Assembly (NCBI RefSeq): GCF_029227915.1
Contig: NC_079881.1
Coordinates: forward strand, 5,518,001 to 5,582,000
Reading direction: 5' to 3'
DNA: 64,000 nucleotides
Source: Hydractinia symbiolongicarpus
Lineage: Eukaryota > Cnidaria > Hydrozoa > Anthoathecata > Hydractiniidae
In this document: piece by piece, positions 48,501-62,558 of the stretch
Layout: every line of letters begins with the position of its first letter
Numbering within the stretch: the first letter of the stretch is position 1
Translations under genes and position numbers: made by a program
The notes under the pieces: model-generated
What the model saw: only the letters and a program-made list of their open reading frames with translations
What the model was told of the DNA's origin: nothing
Databases searched by the model: none

Positions 48501-50759
48501 TATTACAGTGTATTACTGAATACTACAAAGTATTACAGTGTATTACCGAATACTACAAGGTATTACAGTATATTACTGAATACTACAAGGTATTACAGTG
48601 TATTACCGAATACTACAAGGCATTACAGTGTATTACTGAATACTACAAGGTGTTACAGTGTACTACTGAATACTACAAAGTATTACAGTGTATTACTGAA
48701 TACTACAAGGTATTACAGTATATTACTGAATACTACAAGGTATTACAGTATATTACCGAATACTACAAGGTATTACAGTGTACAACTGAATACTACAAAG
48801 TATTACAGTGTATTACCGAATACTACAAGGTATTACAGTGTATTACTGAATACTACAAGGTATTACAGTGTACAACTGAATACTACAAATATTACAGTGT
48901 ATTACCGAATACTACAAGGTATTACAGTGTATTACTGAATACTACAAAGTATTACAGTGTATTACCGAATACTACAAGGTATTACAGTATATTACTGAAT
49001 ACTACAAGGTATTACAGTGTATTACCGAATACTACAAGGTTTTACAGTGTATTACTGAATACTACAAAGTATTACAGTGTATTACCGAATACTACAAGGC
49101 ATTACAGTATATTACTGAATACTACAAGGTATTACAGTGTACTACTGAATACTACAAAGTATTACAGTGTATTACCGAATACTACAAGGTATTACAGTGT
49201 ATTACTGAATACTACAAAGTATTACAGTGTATTACCGAATACTACAAGGTATTACAGTATATTACTGAATACTACAAGGTATTACAGTGTATTACCGAAT
49301 ACTACAAGGCATTACAGTATATTACTGAATACTACAAGGTATTACAGTGTACTACTGAATACTACAAAGTATTACAGTGTATTACCGAATACTACAAGGT
49401 ATTACAGTATATTACTGAATACTACAAGGTATTACAGTATATTACCGAATACTACAAGGTATTACAGTGTACAACTGAATACTACAAAGTATTACAGAGT
49501 ATTACCGAATACTACAAGGTATTACAGTGTATTACTGAATACTACAAGGTATTACAGTGTATTACTGAATACTACAAAGTATTACAGTGTATTACCGAAT
49601 ACTACAAGGTATTACAGTATATTACTGAATACTACAAGGTATTACAGTGTATTACTGAATACTACAAGGTATTACAGTGTATTACCGAATACTACAAGGC
49701 ATTACAGTATATTACTGAATACTACAAGGTATTACAGTGTACTACTGAATACTACAAAGTATTACAGTGTATTACTGAATACTACAAGGTATTACAGTAT
49801 ATTACTGAATACTACAAGGTATTACAGTATATTACCGAATACTACAAGGTATTACAGTGTACAACTGAATACTACAAAGTATTACAGTGTATTACCGAAT
49901 ACTACAAGGTATTACAGTGTATTACTGAATACTACAAGGTATTACAGTGTACAACTGAATACTACAAATATTACAGTGTATTACCGAATACTACAAGGTA
50001 TTACAGTGTATTACTGAATACTACAAAGTATTACAGTGTATTACCGAATACTACAAGGTATTACAGTATATTACTGAATGCTACAAGGTATTACAGTATA
50101 TTACCGAATACTACAAGGTATTACAGTGTACAACTGAATACTACAAAGTATTACAGTGTATTACCGAATACTACAAGGTATTACAGTGTATTACTGAATA
50201 CTACAAGGTATTACAGTGTACAACTGAATACTACAAAGTATTACAGAGTATTACCGAATACTACAAGGTATTACAGTGTATTACTGAATACTACAAGGTA
50301 TTACAGTGTATTACTGAATACTACAAAGTATTACAGTGTATTACCGAATACTACAAGGTATTACAGTATATTACTGAATACTACAAGGTATTACAGTGTA
50401 TTACTGAATACTACAAGGTATTACAGTGTATTACCGAATACTACAAGGCATTACAGTATATTACTGAATACTACAAGGTATTACAGTGTACTACTGAATA
50501 CTACAAAGTATTACAGTGTATTACTGAATACTACAAGGTATTACAGTATATTACTGAATACTACAAGGTATTACAGTATATTACCGAATACTACAAGGTA
50601 TTACAGTGTACAACTGAATACTACAAAGTATTACAGTGTATTACCGAATACTACAAGGTATTACAGTGTATTACTGAATACTACAAGGTATTACAGTGTA
50701 CAACTGAATACTACAAATATTACAGTGTATTACCGAATACTACAAGGTATTACAGTGTA
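45557..50759 (+). repeat. 5.2-kb block, copy 1 of a duplication inside array B
   Basis: Rare variants (LTNTT-coding GTATTAACGAA, GAATGCTACAAGG, CAGAGTATTACC) occur at matching positions in the second copy, each offset by 6,039 bp. Confidence 0.85.
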
Positions 50760-51595
50760 CAACTGAATACTACAAATATTACAGTGTATTACCGAATACT
50801 ACAAGGTATTACAGTGTATTACTGAATACTACAAAGTATTACAGTGTATTACCGAATACTACAAGGTATTACAGTGTACAACTGAATACTACAAAGTATT
50901 ACAGTGTATTACCGAATACTACAAGGTATTACAGTATACTACTGAATACTACAAGGTATTACAGTGTATTAACGAATACTACAAGGTATTACAGTATATT
51001 ACTGAATACTACAAGGTATTACAGTATATTACTGAATACTACAAGGTATTACAGTGTATTACCGAATACTACAAGGCATTACAGTATATTACTGAATACT
51101 ACAAGGTATTACAGTGTACTACTGAATACTACAAAGTATTACAGTGTATTACCGAATACTACAAGGTATTACAGTATATTACTGAATACTACAAGGTATT
51201 ACAGTATATTACCGAATACTACAAGGTATTACAGTGTACAACTGAATACTACAAAGAATTACAGTGTATTACCGAATACTACAAGGTATTACAGTGTATT
51301 ACTGAATACTACAAGGTATTACAGTGTACAACTGGATACTACAAATATTACAGTGTATTACCGAATACTACAAGGTATTACAGTGTATTACTGAATACTA
51401 CAAAGTATTACAGTGTATTACCGAATACTACAAGGTATTACAGTGTATTACTGAATACTACAAAGTATTACAGTGTATTACCGAATACTACAAGGCATTA
51501 CAGTATATTACTGAATACTACAAGGTATTACAGTGTACTACTGAATACTACAAAGTATTACAGTGTATTACCGAATACTACAAGGTATTACAGTG

Positions 51596-54500
51596 TATTA
51601 CTGAATACTACAAGGTATTACAGTATATTACCGAATACTACAAGGTATTACAGTGTACAACTGAATACTACAAAGTATTACAGTGTATTACCGAATACTA
51701 CAAGGTATTACAGTGTATTACTGAATACTACAAGGTATTACAGTGTACAACTGAATACTACAAATATTACAGTGTATTACCGAATACTACAAGGTATTAC
51801 AGTGTATTACTGAATACTACAAAGTATTACAGTGTATTACCGAATACTACAAGGTATTACAGTGTACAACTGAATACTACAAAGTATTACAGTGTATTAC
51901 CGAATACTACAAGGTATTACAGTATACTACTGAATACTACAAGGTATTACAGTGTATTAACGAATACTACAAGGTATTACAGTATATTACTGAATACTAC
52001 AAGGTATTACAGTATATTACTGAATACTACAAGGTATTACAGTGTATTACCGAATACTACAAGGCATTACAGTATATTACTGAATACTACAAGGTATTAC
52101 AGTGTACTACTGAATACTACAAAGTATTACAGTGTATTACCGAATACTACAAGGTATTACAGTATATTACTGAATACTACAAGGTATTACAGTATATTAC
52201 CGAATACTACAAGGTATTACAGTGTACAACTGAATACTACAAAGAATTACAGTGTATTACCGAATACTACAAGGTATTACAGTGTATTACTGAATACTAC
52301 AAGGTATTACAGTGTACAACTGGATACTACAAATATTACAGTGTATTACCGAATACTACAAGGTATTACAGTGTATTACTGAATACTACAAAGTATTACA
52401 GTGTATTACCGAATACTACAAGGTATTACAGTGTATTACTGAATACTACAAAGTATTACAGTGTATTACCGAATACTACAAGGCATTACAGTATATTACT
52501 GAATACTACAAGGTATTACAGTGTACTACTGAATACTACAAAGTATTACAGTGTATTACCGAATACTACAAGGTATTACAGTGTATTACTGAATACTACA
52601 AGGTATTACAGTATATTACCGAATACTACAAGGTATTACAGTGTACAACTGAATACTACAAAGTATTACAGTGTATTACCGAATACTACAAGGTATTACA
52701 GTGTATTACTGAATACTACAAGGTATTACAGTGTACAACTGAATACTACAAATATTACAGTGTATTACCGAATACTACAAGGTATTACAGTGTATTACTG
52801 AATACTACAAAGTATTACAGTGTATTACCGAATACTACAAGGTATTACAGTATATTACTGAATACTACAAGGTATTACAGTGTATTACTGAATACTACAA
52901 AGTATTACAGTGTATTACCGAATACTACAAGGTATTACAGTATATTACTGAATACTACAAGGTATTACAGTGTATTACCGAATACTACAAGGCATTACAG
53001 TATATTACTGAATACTACAAGGTATTACAGTGTACTACTGAATACTACAAAGTATTACAGTGTATTACTGAATACTACAAGGTATTACAGTATATTACTG
53101 AATACTACAAGGTATTACAGTATATTACCGAATATTACAAGGTATTACAGTGTACAACTGAATACTACAAAGTATTACAGTGTATTACCGAATACTACAA
53201 GGTATTACAGTGTATTACTGAATACTACAAGGTATTACAGTGTACAACTGAATACTACAAATATTACAGTGTATTACCGAATACTACAAGGTATTACAGT
53301 GTATTACTGAATACTACAAAGTATTACAGTGTATTACCGAATACTACAAGGTATTACAGTATATTACTGAATACTACAAGGTATTACAGTGTATTACCGA
53401 ATACTACAAGGTTTTACAGTGTATTACTGAATACTACAAAGTATTACAGTGTATTACCGAATACTGCAAGGCATTACAGTATATTACTGAATACTACAAG
53501 GTATTACAGTGTACTACTGAATACTACAAAGTATTACAGTGTATTACCGAATACTACAAGGTATTACAGTGTATTACTGAATACTACAAAGTATTACAGT
53601 GTATTACCGAATACTACAAGGTATTACAGTATATTACTGAATACTACAAGGTATTACAGTGTATTACCGAATACTACAAGGCATTACAGTATATTACTGA
53701 ATACTACAAGGTATTACAGTGTACTACTGAATACTACAAAGTATTACAGTGTATTACCGAATACTACAAGGTATTACAGTATATTACTGAATACTACAAG
53801 GTATTACAGTATATTACTGAATACTACAAGGTATTACAGTATATTACCGAATACTACAAGGTATTACAGTGTACAACTGAATACTACAAAGTATTACAGT
53901 GTATTACCGAATACTACAAGGTATTACAGTGTATTACTGAATACTACAAGGTATTACAGTGTACAACTGAATACTACAAATATTACAGTGTATTACCGAA
54001 TACTACAAGGTATTACAGTGTATTACTGAATACTACAAAGTATTACAGTGTATTACCGAATACTACAAGGTATTACAGTATATTACTTAATACTACAAGG
54101 TATTACTGAATACTACAAAGTATTACAGTGTATTACCGAATACTACAAGGCATTACAGTATATTACTGAATACTACAAGGTATTACAGTGTACTACTGAA
54201 TACTACAAAGTATTACAGTGTATTACCGAATACTACAAGGTATTACAGTGTATTACTGAATACTACAAGGTATTACAGTATATTACCGAATACTACAAGG
54301 TATTACAGTGTACAACTGAATACTACAAAGTATTACAGTGTATTACCGAATACTACAAGGTATTACAGTGTATTACTGAATACTACAAGGTATTACAGTG
54401 TACAACTGAATACTACAAATATTACAGTGTATTACCGAATACTACAAGGTATTACAGTGTATTACTGAATACTACAAAGTATTACAGTGTATTACCGAAT

Positions 54501-56798
54501 ACTACAAGGTATTACAGTATATTACTGAATACTACAAGGTATTACAGTGTATTACTGAATACTACAAAGTATTACAGTGTATTACCGAATACTACAAGGT
54601 ATTACAGTATATTACTGAATACTACAAGGTATTACAGTGTATTACCGAATACTACAAGGCATTACAGTGTATTACTGAATACTACAAGGTGTTACAGTGT
54701 ACTACTGAATACTACAAAGTATTACAGTGTATTACTGAATACTACAAGGTATTACAGTATATTACTGAATACTACAAGGTATTACAGTATATTACCGAAT
54801 ACTACAAGGTATTACAGTGTACAACTGAATACTACAAAGTATTACAGTGTATTACCGAATACTACAAGGTATTACAGTGTATTACTGAATACTACAAGGT
54901 ATTACAGTGTACAACTGAATACTACAAATATTACAGTGTATTACCGAATACTACAAGGTATTACAGTGTATTACTGAATACTACAAAGTATTACAGTGTA
55001 TTACCGAATACTACAAGGTATTACAGTATATTACTGAATACTACAAGGTATTACAGTGTATTACCGAATACTACAAGGTTTTACAGTGTATTACTGAATA
55101 CTACAAAGTATTACAGTGTATTACCGAATACTACAAGGCATTACAGTATATTACTGAATACTACAAGGTATTACAGTGTACTACTGAATACTACAAAGTA
55201 TTACAGTGTATTACCGAATACTACAAGGTATTACAGTGTATTACTGAATACTACAAAGTATTACAGTGTATTACCGAATACTACAAGGTATTACAGTATA
55301 TTACTGAATACTACAAGGTATTACAGTGTATTACCGAATACTACAAGGCATTACAGTATATTACTGAATACTACAAGGTATTACAGTGTACTACTGAATA
55401 CTACAAAGTATTACAGTGTATTACCGAATACTACAAGGTATTACAGTATATTACTGAATACTACAAGGTATTACAGTATATTACCGAATACTACAAGGTA
55501 TTACAGTGTACAACTGAATACTACAAAGTATTACAGAGTATTACCGAATACTACAAGGTATTACAGTGTATTACTGAATACTACAAGGTATTACAGTGTA
55601 TTACTGAATACTACAAAGTATTACAGTGTATTACCGAATACTACAAGGTATTACAGTATATTACTGAATACTACAAGGTATTACAGTGTATTACTGAATA
55701 CTACAAGGTATTACAGTGTATTACCGAATACTACAAGGCATTACAGTATATTACTGAATACTACAAGGTATTACAGTGTACTACTGAATACTACAAAGTA
55801 TTACAGTGTATTACTGAATACTACAAGGTATTACAGTATATTACTGAATACTACAAGGTATTACAGTATATTACCGAATACTACAAGGTATTACAGTGTA
55901 CAACTGAATACTACAAAGTATTACAGTGTATTACCGAATACTACAAGGTATTACAGTGTATTACTGAATACTACAAGGTATTACAGTGTACAACTGAATA
56001 CTACAAATATTACAGTGTATTACCGAATACTACAAGGTATTACAGTGTATTACTGAATACTACAAAGTATTACAGTGTATTACCGAATACTACAAGGTAT
56101 TACAGTATATTACTGAATGCTACAAGGTATTACAGTATATTACCGAATACTACAAGGTATTACAGTGTACAACTGAATACTACAAAGTATTACAGTGTAT
56201 TACCGAATACTACAAGGTATTACAGTGTATTACTGAATACTACAAGGTATTACAGTGTACAACTGAATACTACAAAGTATTACAGAGTATTACCGAATAC
56301 TACAAGGTATTACAGTGTATTACTGAATACTACAAGGTATTACAGTGTATTACTGAATACTACAAAGTATTACAGTGTATTACCGAATACTACAAGGTAT
56401 TACAGTATATTACTGAATACTACAAGGTATTACAGTGTATTACTGAATACTACAAGGTATTACAGTGTATTACCGAATACTACAAGGCATTACAGTATAT
56501 TACTGAATACTACAAGGTATTACAGTGTACTACTGAATACTACAAAGTATTACAGTGTATTACTGAATACTACAAGGTATTACAGTATATTACTGAATAC
56601 TACAAGGTATTACAGTATATTACCGAATACTACAAGGTATTACAGTGTACAACTGAATACTACAAAGTATTACAGTGTATTACCGAATACTACAAGGTAT
56701 TACAGTGTATTACTGAATACTACAAGGTATTACAGTGTACAACTGAATACTACAAATATTACAGTGTATTACCGAATACTACAAGGTATTACAGTGTA
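51596..56798 (+). repeat. 5.2-kb block, copy 2 of a duplication inside array B
   Basis: Matches 45557-50759. The first differing bases seen are at 45556 against 51595 and at 50760 against 56799. Confidence 0.85.
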
Positions 56799-59549
56799 TT
56801 ACTGAATACTACAAAGTATTACAGTGTATTACCGAATACTACAAGGTATTACAGTATATTACTGAATACTACAAGGTATTACAGTGTATTACCGAATACT
56901 ACAAGGTATTACAGTATATTACTGAATACTACAAGGTATTACAGTGTATTACCGAATACTACAAGGTATTACAGTGTATTACCGAATACTACAAGGTATT
57001 ACAGTATATTACTGAATACTACAAGGTATTACAGTATATTACCGAATACTACAAGGTATTACAGTGTACAACTGAATACTACAAGGTATTACAGTGTATT
57101 ACTAAATACTACAAAGTATTACAGTGTATTACCGAATACTACAAGGTATTACAGTGTATTACTGAATACTACAAAGTATTACAGTGTATTACCGAATACT
57201 ACAAGGCATTACAGTATATTACTGAATACTACAAGGTATTACAGTGTACTACTGAATACTACAAAGTATTACAGTGTATTACCGAATACTACAAGGTATT
57301 ACAGTGTATTACTGAATACTACAAGGTATTACAGTATATTACCGAATATTACAAGGTATTACAGTGTACAACTGAATACTACAAAGTATTACAGTGTATT
57401 ACCGAATACTACAAGGTATTACAGTGTATTACTGAATACTACAAGGTATTACAGTGTACAACTGAATACTACAAATATTACAGTGTATTACCGAATACTA
57501 CAAGGTATTACAGTGTATTACTGAATACTACAAAGTATTACAGTGTATTACCGAATACTACAAGGTATTACAGTATATTACTGAATACTACAAGGTATTA
57601 CAGTGTATTACTGAATACTACAAAGTATTACAGTGTATTACCGAATACTACAAGGTATTACAGTATATTACTGAATACTACAAGGTATTACAGTGTACTA
57701 CTGAATACTACAAAGTATTACAGTGTATTACTGAATACTACAAGGTATTACAGTATATTACTGAATACTACAAGGTATTACAGTATATTACCGAATATTA
57801 CAAGGTATTACAGTGTACAACTGAATACTACAAAGTATTACAGTGTATTACCGAATACTACAAGGTATTACAGTGTATTACTGAATACTACAAGGTATTA
57901 CAGTGTACAACTGAATACTTTAAATATTACAGTGTATTACCGAATACTACAAGGTATTACAGTGTATTACTGAATACTACAAAGTATTACAGTGTATTAC
58001 CGAATACTACAAGGTATTACAGTATATTACTGAATACTACAAGGTATTACAGTGTATTACCGAATACTACAAGGTTTTACAGTGTATTACTGAATACTAC
58101 AAAGTATTACAGTGTATTACCGAATACTACAAGGCATTACAGTATATTACTGAATACTACAAGGTATTACAGTGTACTACTGAATACTACAAAGTATTAC
58201 AGTGTATTACCGAATACTACAAGGTATTACAGTGTATTACTGAATACTACAAAGTATTACAGTGTATTACCGAATACTACAAGGTATTACAGTATATTAC
58301 TGAATACTACAAGGTATTACAGTGTATTACCGAATACTACAAGGCATTACAGTATATTACTGAATACTACAAGGTATTACAGTGTACTACTGAATACTAC
58401 AAAGTATTACAGTGTATTACCGAATACTACAAGGTATTACAGTATATTACAGTATATTACTGAATACTACAAGGTATTACAGTATATTACTGAATACTAC
58501 AAGGTATTACAGTATATTACCGAATACTACAAGGTATTACAGTGTACAACTGAATACTACAAAGTATTACAGTGTATTACCGAATACTACAAGGTATTAC
58601 AGTGTATTACTGAATACTACAAGGTATTACAGTGTACAACTGAATACTACAAATATTACAGTGTATTACCGAATACTACAAGGTATTACAGTGTATTACT
58701 GAATACTACAAAGTATTACAGTGTATTACCGAATACTACAAGGTATTACAGTATATTACTTAATACTACAAGGTATTACTGAATACTACAAAGTATTACA
58801 GTGTATTACCGAATACTACAAGGTATTACAGTGTATTACTGAATACTACAAGGTATTACAGTGTACAACTGAATACTACAAATATTACAGTGTATTACCG
58901 AATACTACAAGGTATTACAGTGTATTACTGAATACTACAAAGTATTACAGTGTATTACCGAATACTACAAGGTATTACAGTATATTACTGAATACTACAA
59001 GGTATTACAGTGTATTACCGAATACTACAAGGTATTACAGTGTATTACTGAATACTACAAAGTATTACAGTGTATTACCGAATACTACAAAGCATTACAG
59101 TATATTACTGAATACTACAAGGTATTACAGTGTACTACTGAATACTACAAAGTATTACAGTGTATTACCGAATACTACAAGGTATTACAGTATATTACTG
59201 AATACTACAAGGTATTACAGCATATTACTGAATACTACAAGGTATTACAGTGTATTACCGAATACTACAAGGCATTACAGTATATTACTGAATACTACAA
59301 GGTATTACAGTGTACTACTGAATACTACAAGGTATTACAGTGTATTACCGAATACTACAAGGTATTACAGTATATTACTGAATACTACAAAGTATTACAG
59401 TATATTACTGAATACTACTAGGTATTACAGTGTATTACCGAATACTACAAGGCATTACAGTATATTACTGAATACTACAAGGTATTACAGGGTATTACTG
59501 AATACTACAAGGTATTACAGTGTATTACTGGATACTACAAAGTAATACG

Positions 59550-59816
59550 GTATATTACTAAGTACTACAGTATACAATACGGCATATTACTAAGTACTAC
59601 AGTGTATTACTGTATATTACAAAGATATTACATTAGGCAGTAGTATGTATTAACAACATCACGACGTTGATAAATTGTTTAACGTCGCGTGTCGGATGCA
59701 GTTGAGCTGTCGTGAGGAAAGGAATACGACAATGTCGGGTAAAGGTGAGGTTGTGTTAGAGGTTCAAGTATACGACATATTCACAGACTATATGGATCCT
59801 TCCATGAAGTGCTTCC
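59550..59816 (+). repeat. Non-repetitive tail of satellite array B
   Basis: Inverted counterpart of 11911-12110. It has the same decayed monomers, the hairpin CGACGTT (59662-59668) / AACGTCG (59681-59687), the CGAC-rich cluster and the end GAAGTGCTTCC. It carries an extra segment of about 31 bases near 59733-59770 that starts GT and ends AG. Confidence 0.8.
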
Positions 59817-61154
59817 CGTGTAATATTGTTGAGGGATCCTGTCTCGTTACGCATGCGTAAGGGTTTGTTTATGTTCTACCTCAACATGGCGGATTAACAC
59901 TGTGCAAGCTAAAAAATGCTTTCGTTTCTGAAATCCTGTTTGGTTGTGAACTACGTTGCATTTTACGCTAGTTGATAGCTTGTATTTTTTAAAGAAAATT
60001 AAAACTAGTAAAGAAGCTATGTTTTGGACCAATGAGCTTGAAAATGGCAAAAAGACAAAGTGATTCAAGCACTCAGGTTTGTTTATTGTGCTCATTATCA
60101 TAATATAGCTAGCAGCTAGCTAGCTCGCTTATAGCTAGCTTAGCAAATACTACAGCAGCAGAAAGATAATGCTTTGGGATATTTTAAATTTAAATGCTTT
60201 ACAGTCAGGGAAAACTGCTAATTAAGCATTTACTGCTAATTAGGTGGTTATTCAATACACGTTAATGATAATTCGGGAAAATTAACACTCCATTGCAGTT
60301 TATTTAGCGGAGGTGGTAAACATCACACTTTTATAAGAGTTTATTAATGAGAAAATACGTTTTTTTGTGATAACTTTTCTTGCCGTGTTTTGTTTTTAAT
60401 GAAAAGTACATATAAGTTGTATCTTATTATTATTAACGTTTCCTGAAAATTTGAAAGAAATTGATACGTTGGAAGTTTAAAAACTGGAGAAAACATGCTT
60501 TCGTCTCTAACAAACTCTCATAAAACATGATTTTTACCTCCTTTTTTCTGATATTGTAAAACGATGGAGAGCCGTAGGAACGCATGTACAAGTGAATTAT
60601 TGTAAAGGTGTATTTAGAAGTAAGATGGGAAGTAAGATAAATCATATAATGCTGTGCATCTTTACAGGCATTAAAAAAAGGACAACATAAAAAAATTGAC
60701 TATTTCCTTTAATTTATAGATTTAAGAAATAAACGATGTAAAAAGAACTGGAATTGTTTTTTCTCAAGTATTATTTTCTCTTTTTAAGATCAGATTTTAA
60801 TTATTTTAAAAAGTAAGTTATATACTTTTTTAATTTGAGTTCTTCGATCGTTGCCTTCTGTTCTTTATATTTCTTACCTATTTGCATTTCCATTGTTTTT
60901 TAAACAAACATAAATACCGTTTTATCCAGTTATTCCAGAAACATATATGTAAACACACTTTAATAAGGGAATAACCAACAAATCAATAAGAATGACAAAA
61001 GTTATTAATACGTAACATTTCGTTGGCGTATCAACCAACTTTTTCCAAATTATTACTCAACTTTAATTATAGATCCAAAAAACACAGGTCATTACGCCCT
61101 ATTTCCATGGTAAATTTTAAATCTTCAATCAATGAATTTAAAAACAAAAAAAAA
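59817..61154. other. Intergenic region
   Basis: A possible short first exon at about 60030-60076 (MAKRQSDSSTQ, followed by GTTTGT) and a run of AGCTAGC repeats near 60103-60145. No confirmed gene. Confidence 0.3.
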
Positions 61155-61990
61155 TTAATTTAATCTTTCTGTTGAGCCACACCAGAGTGACAAATAGTCA
61201 TCACAATACCGACCATTGTATAACATTTCAGGATAAGTAGATTTCATGGATTCAAAAACTGCGTCATCAATAGGCGAAATGGCAAAATCAGCATATGAAC
61301 AGGAGTTTGGGGCACCTGTTGCTGTTCCATTTGTTTGTTGTAAGTTATCACTGGCAAATAATGAGTTGTTGTTAAAAAGGCATATATTGAGTCCTTCAAT
61401 GATGCATGAGGTCAACAGCATTTTGCTTGCTCGTTTATCCAAGGCTGCTTTAACTGCATTTATGTCATCGCATTATCAATACCTGGATACATGTTAATGA
61501 TATCAAATGATACTAACATTGCGTTGTCTGGAATGCCATTAGCATTAATTCCATCTTTAATGTTGAGTAAGTTGGCAGTGGTTTTTATGCGACTACAAAA
61601 ATTTTCCGTTTCCGGGGCACAAACAAGTTCTATAAATTTAGCCAAGTTCTTGATTGCTGTGTTACACCCTGAGGTTAATTATCTCACTGGAGTACCTTCT
61701 TTATGAGTTTTATAAAGAGTCAAATTTTTTCCTGGTTTTGCGTCTACATTAATCACAAAATCCTTCCATTCTTTTGATATTTCACCAATTTCGTACCATT
61801 TCTCTGCCCATTTTTGTACGTTTTCAATGTGCTCTGCGGTAGGGTCTTAATATAATTTTGTAAAAGAACTTCTAGCAATTTATCCACTATAACAAATCGT
61901 TTTTTGTCTTGAATACGCATAACAAGATTACTTTCATTATTAAAGAGATGATTTTTTCGCCAGAGATTAAGCTGGTTGAGATTTCGTTAA
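61155..61990 (-). mobile_element. Fragment of a second Penelope-like reverse transcriptase
   Basis: On the minus strand the order is KRFVIVDKLLEVLLQNYI, IGEISKEWKDFVINVDAKPG, LTLYKTHKEGTPVR, AMLVSFDIINMYPGIDNA, LLTSCIIEGLNICLFNNNS, TGAPNSCSYADFAISPIDD and YNGRYCDDYLSLW (catalytic Asp pair in YCDD). These match the palm motifs of Penelope-type reverse transcriptases, with several frameshifts and one stop after GTPVR. The 3' part, including any GIY-YIG domain, is missing. It differs clearly from the copy at 35.7 kb. Confidence 0.65.
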
Positions 61991-62299
61991 ATTATCTCTC
62001 ACCTTTTTACGCTTAGTATCCTCAAAGAGCGATTTTTCAACATTGGATAAAAAGATGAATCAGTTGTAATAATTCTGATTTCATGATGTCAAGGCATATA
62101 TTGTAGGTTGTGATGTCTTGTTATATTGTTTTGTGATAGAGAATTCATTCATGCTTTCATATTATCTATTTTTTATGCATAGATCTTCATACATATAATC
62201 TTGTCTTGAATGATCAACATTGATTTGATGAACCTTTATATATTTGGTTTTTGAGATTATAGTAATTGTTTTGAATATTGTACATGAGAAAGCAGATTG
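61991..62299. other. Short AT-rich spacer
   Basis: Lies between the Penelope-like fragment and the putative 3' LTR of the second copia element. Nothing else was recognised. Confidence 0.3.
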
Positions 62300-62312
62300 T
62301 TAAAAGGCGAAA

Positions 62313-62520
62313 TATGTGACTAACCTGATAATCGTTGTAGCTCTGACTTGGGTTTAACACAACAATCATTAAACACAACAGCAACACAACAGCAACGCAA
62401 CGTTGTACCAATGTATCAGATCTGCACCAAACAGAACAAAAACCCCATCCAACACTATTGCAATTAGTTATACTGTCTAAACACGAACAGTAGGTTAACA
62501 ATCTTCCCCACTTTTCTTCA
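62313..62520 (-). repeat. Putative polypurine tract and 3' LTR of the second copia element
   Basis: The minus strand has a purine tract AAGAAAAGTGGGGAAGA (within 62520-62501), directly followed by TGTTAACC at 62500, a typical LTR start. The outer end is not fixed; a TCACA near 62313 would make an LTR of about 190 bp. The 5' LTR lies beyond the window. Confidence 0.45.
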
Positions 62521-62558
62521 ATCTTTATGTACACTATTTACACATCACCAACTTGAAA

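Larger units (their letters stand above)
45428..59625 (+). repeat. Satellite array B: 30-bp monomer, about 14.2 kb
   Basis: About 470 copies of the same 30-bp monomer as array A, here on the plus strand. About two dozen monomers are 29 bp (the CTACAAATATTACAG form), which shifts the reading frame and explains why long ORFs start and stop at these points. One segment of about 5.2 kb (45557-50759) recurs at 51596-56798, offset 6,039 bp, with no difference seen where compared. A shorter piece of about 0.84 kb occurs a third time at 50760-51595. Confidence 0.97.

Noticed and set aside
45390-59545. Many ORFs of 100-455 codons in the satellites
   Set aside because: They follow from a stop-free 30-bp period. 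Starts are arbitrary (often TTG), and frames change at 29-bp monomers.
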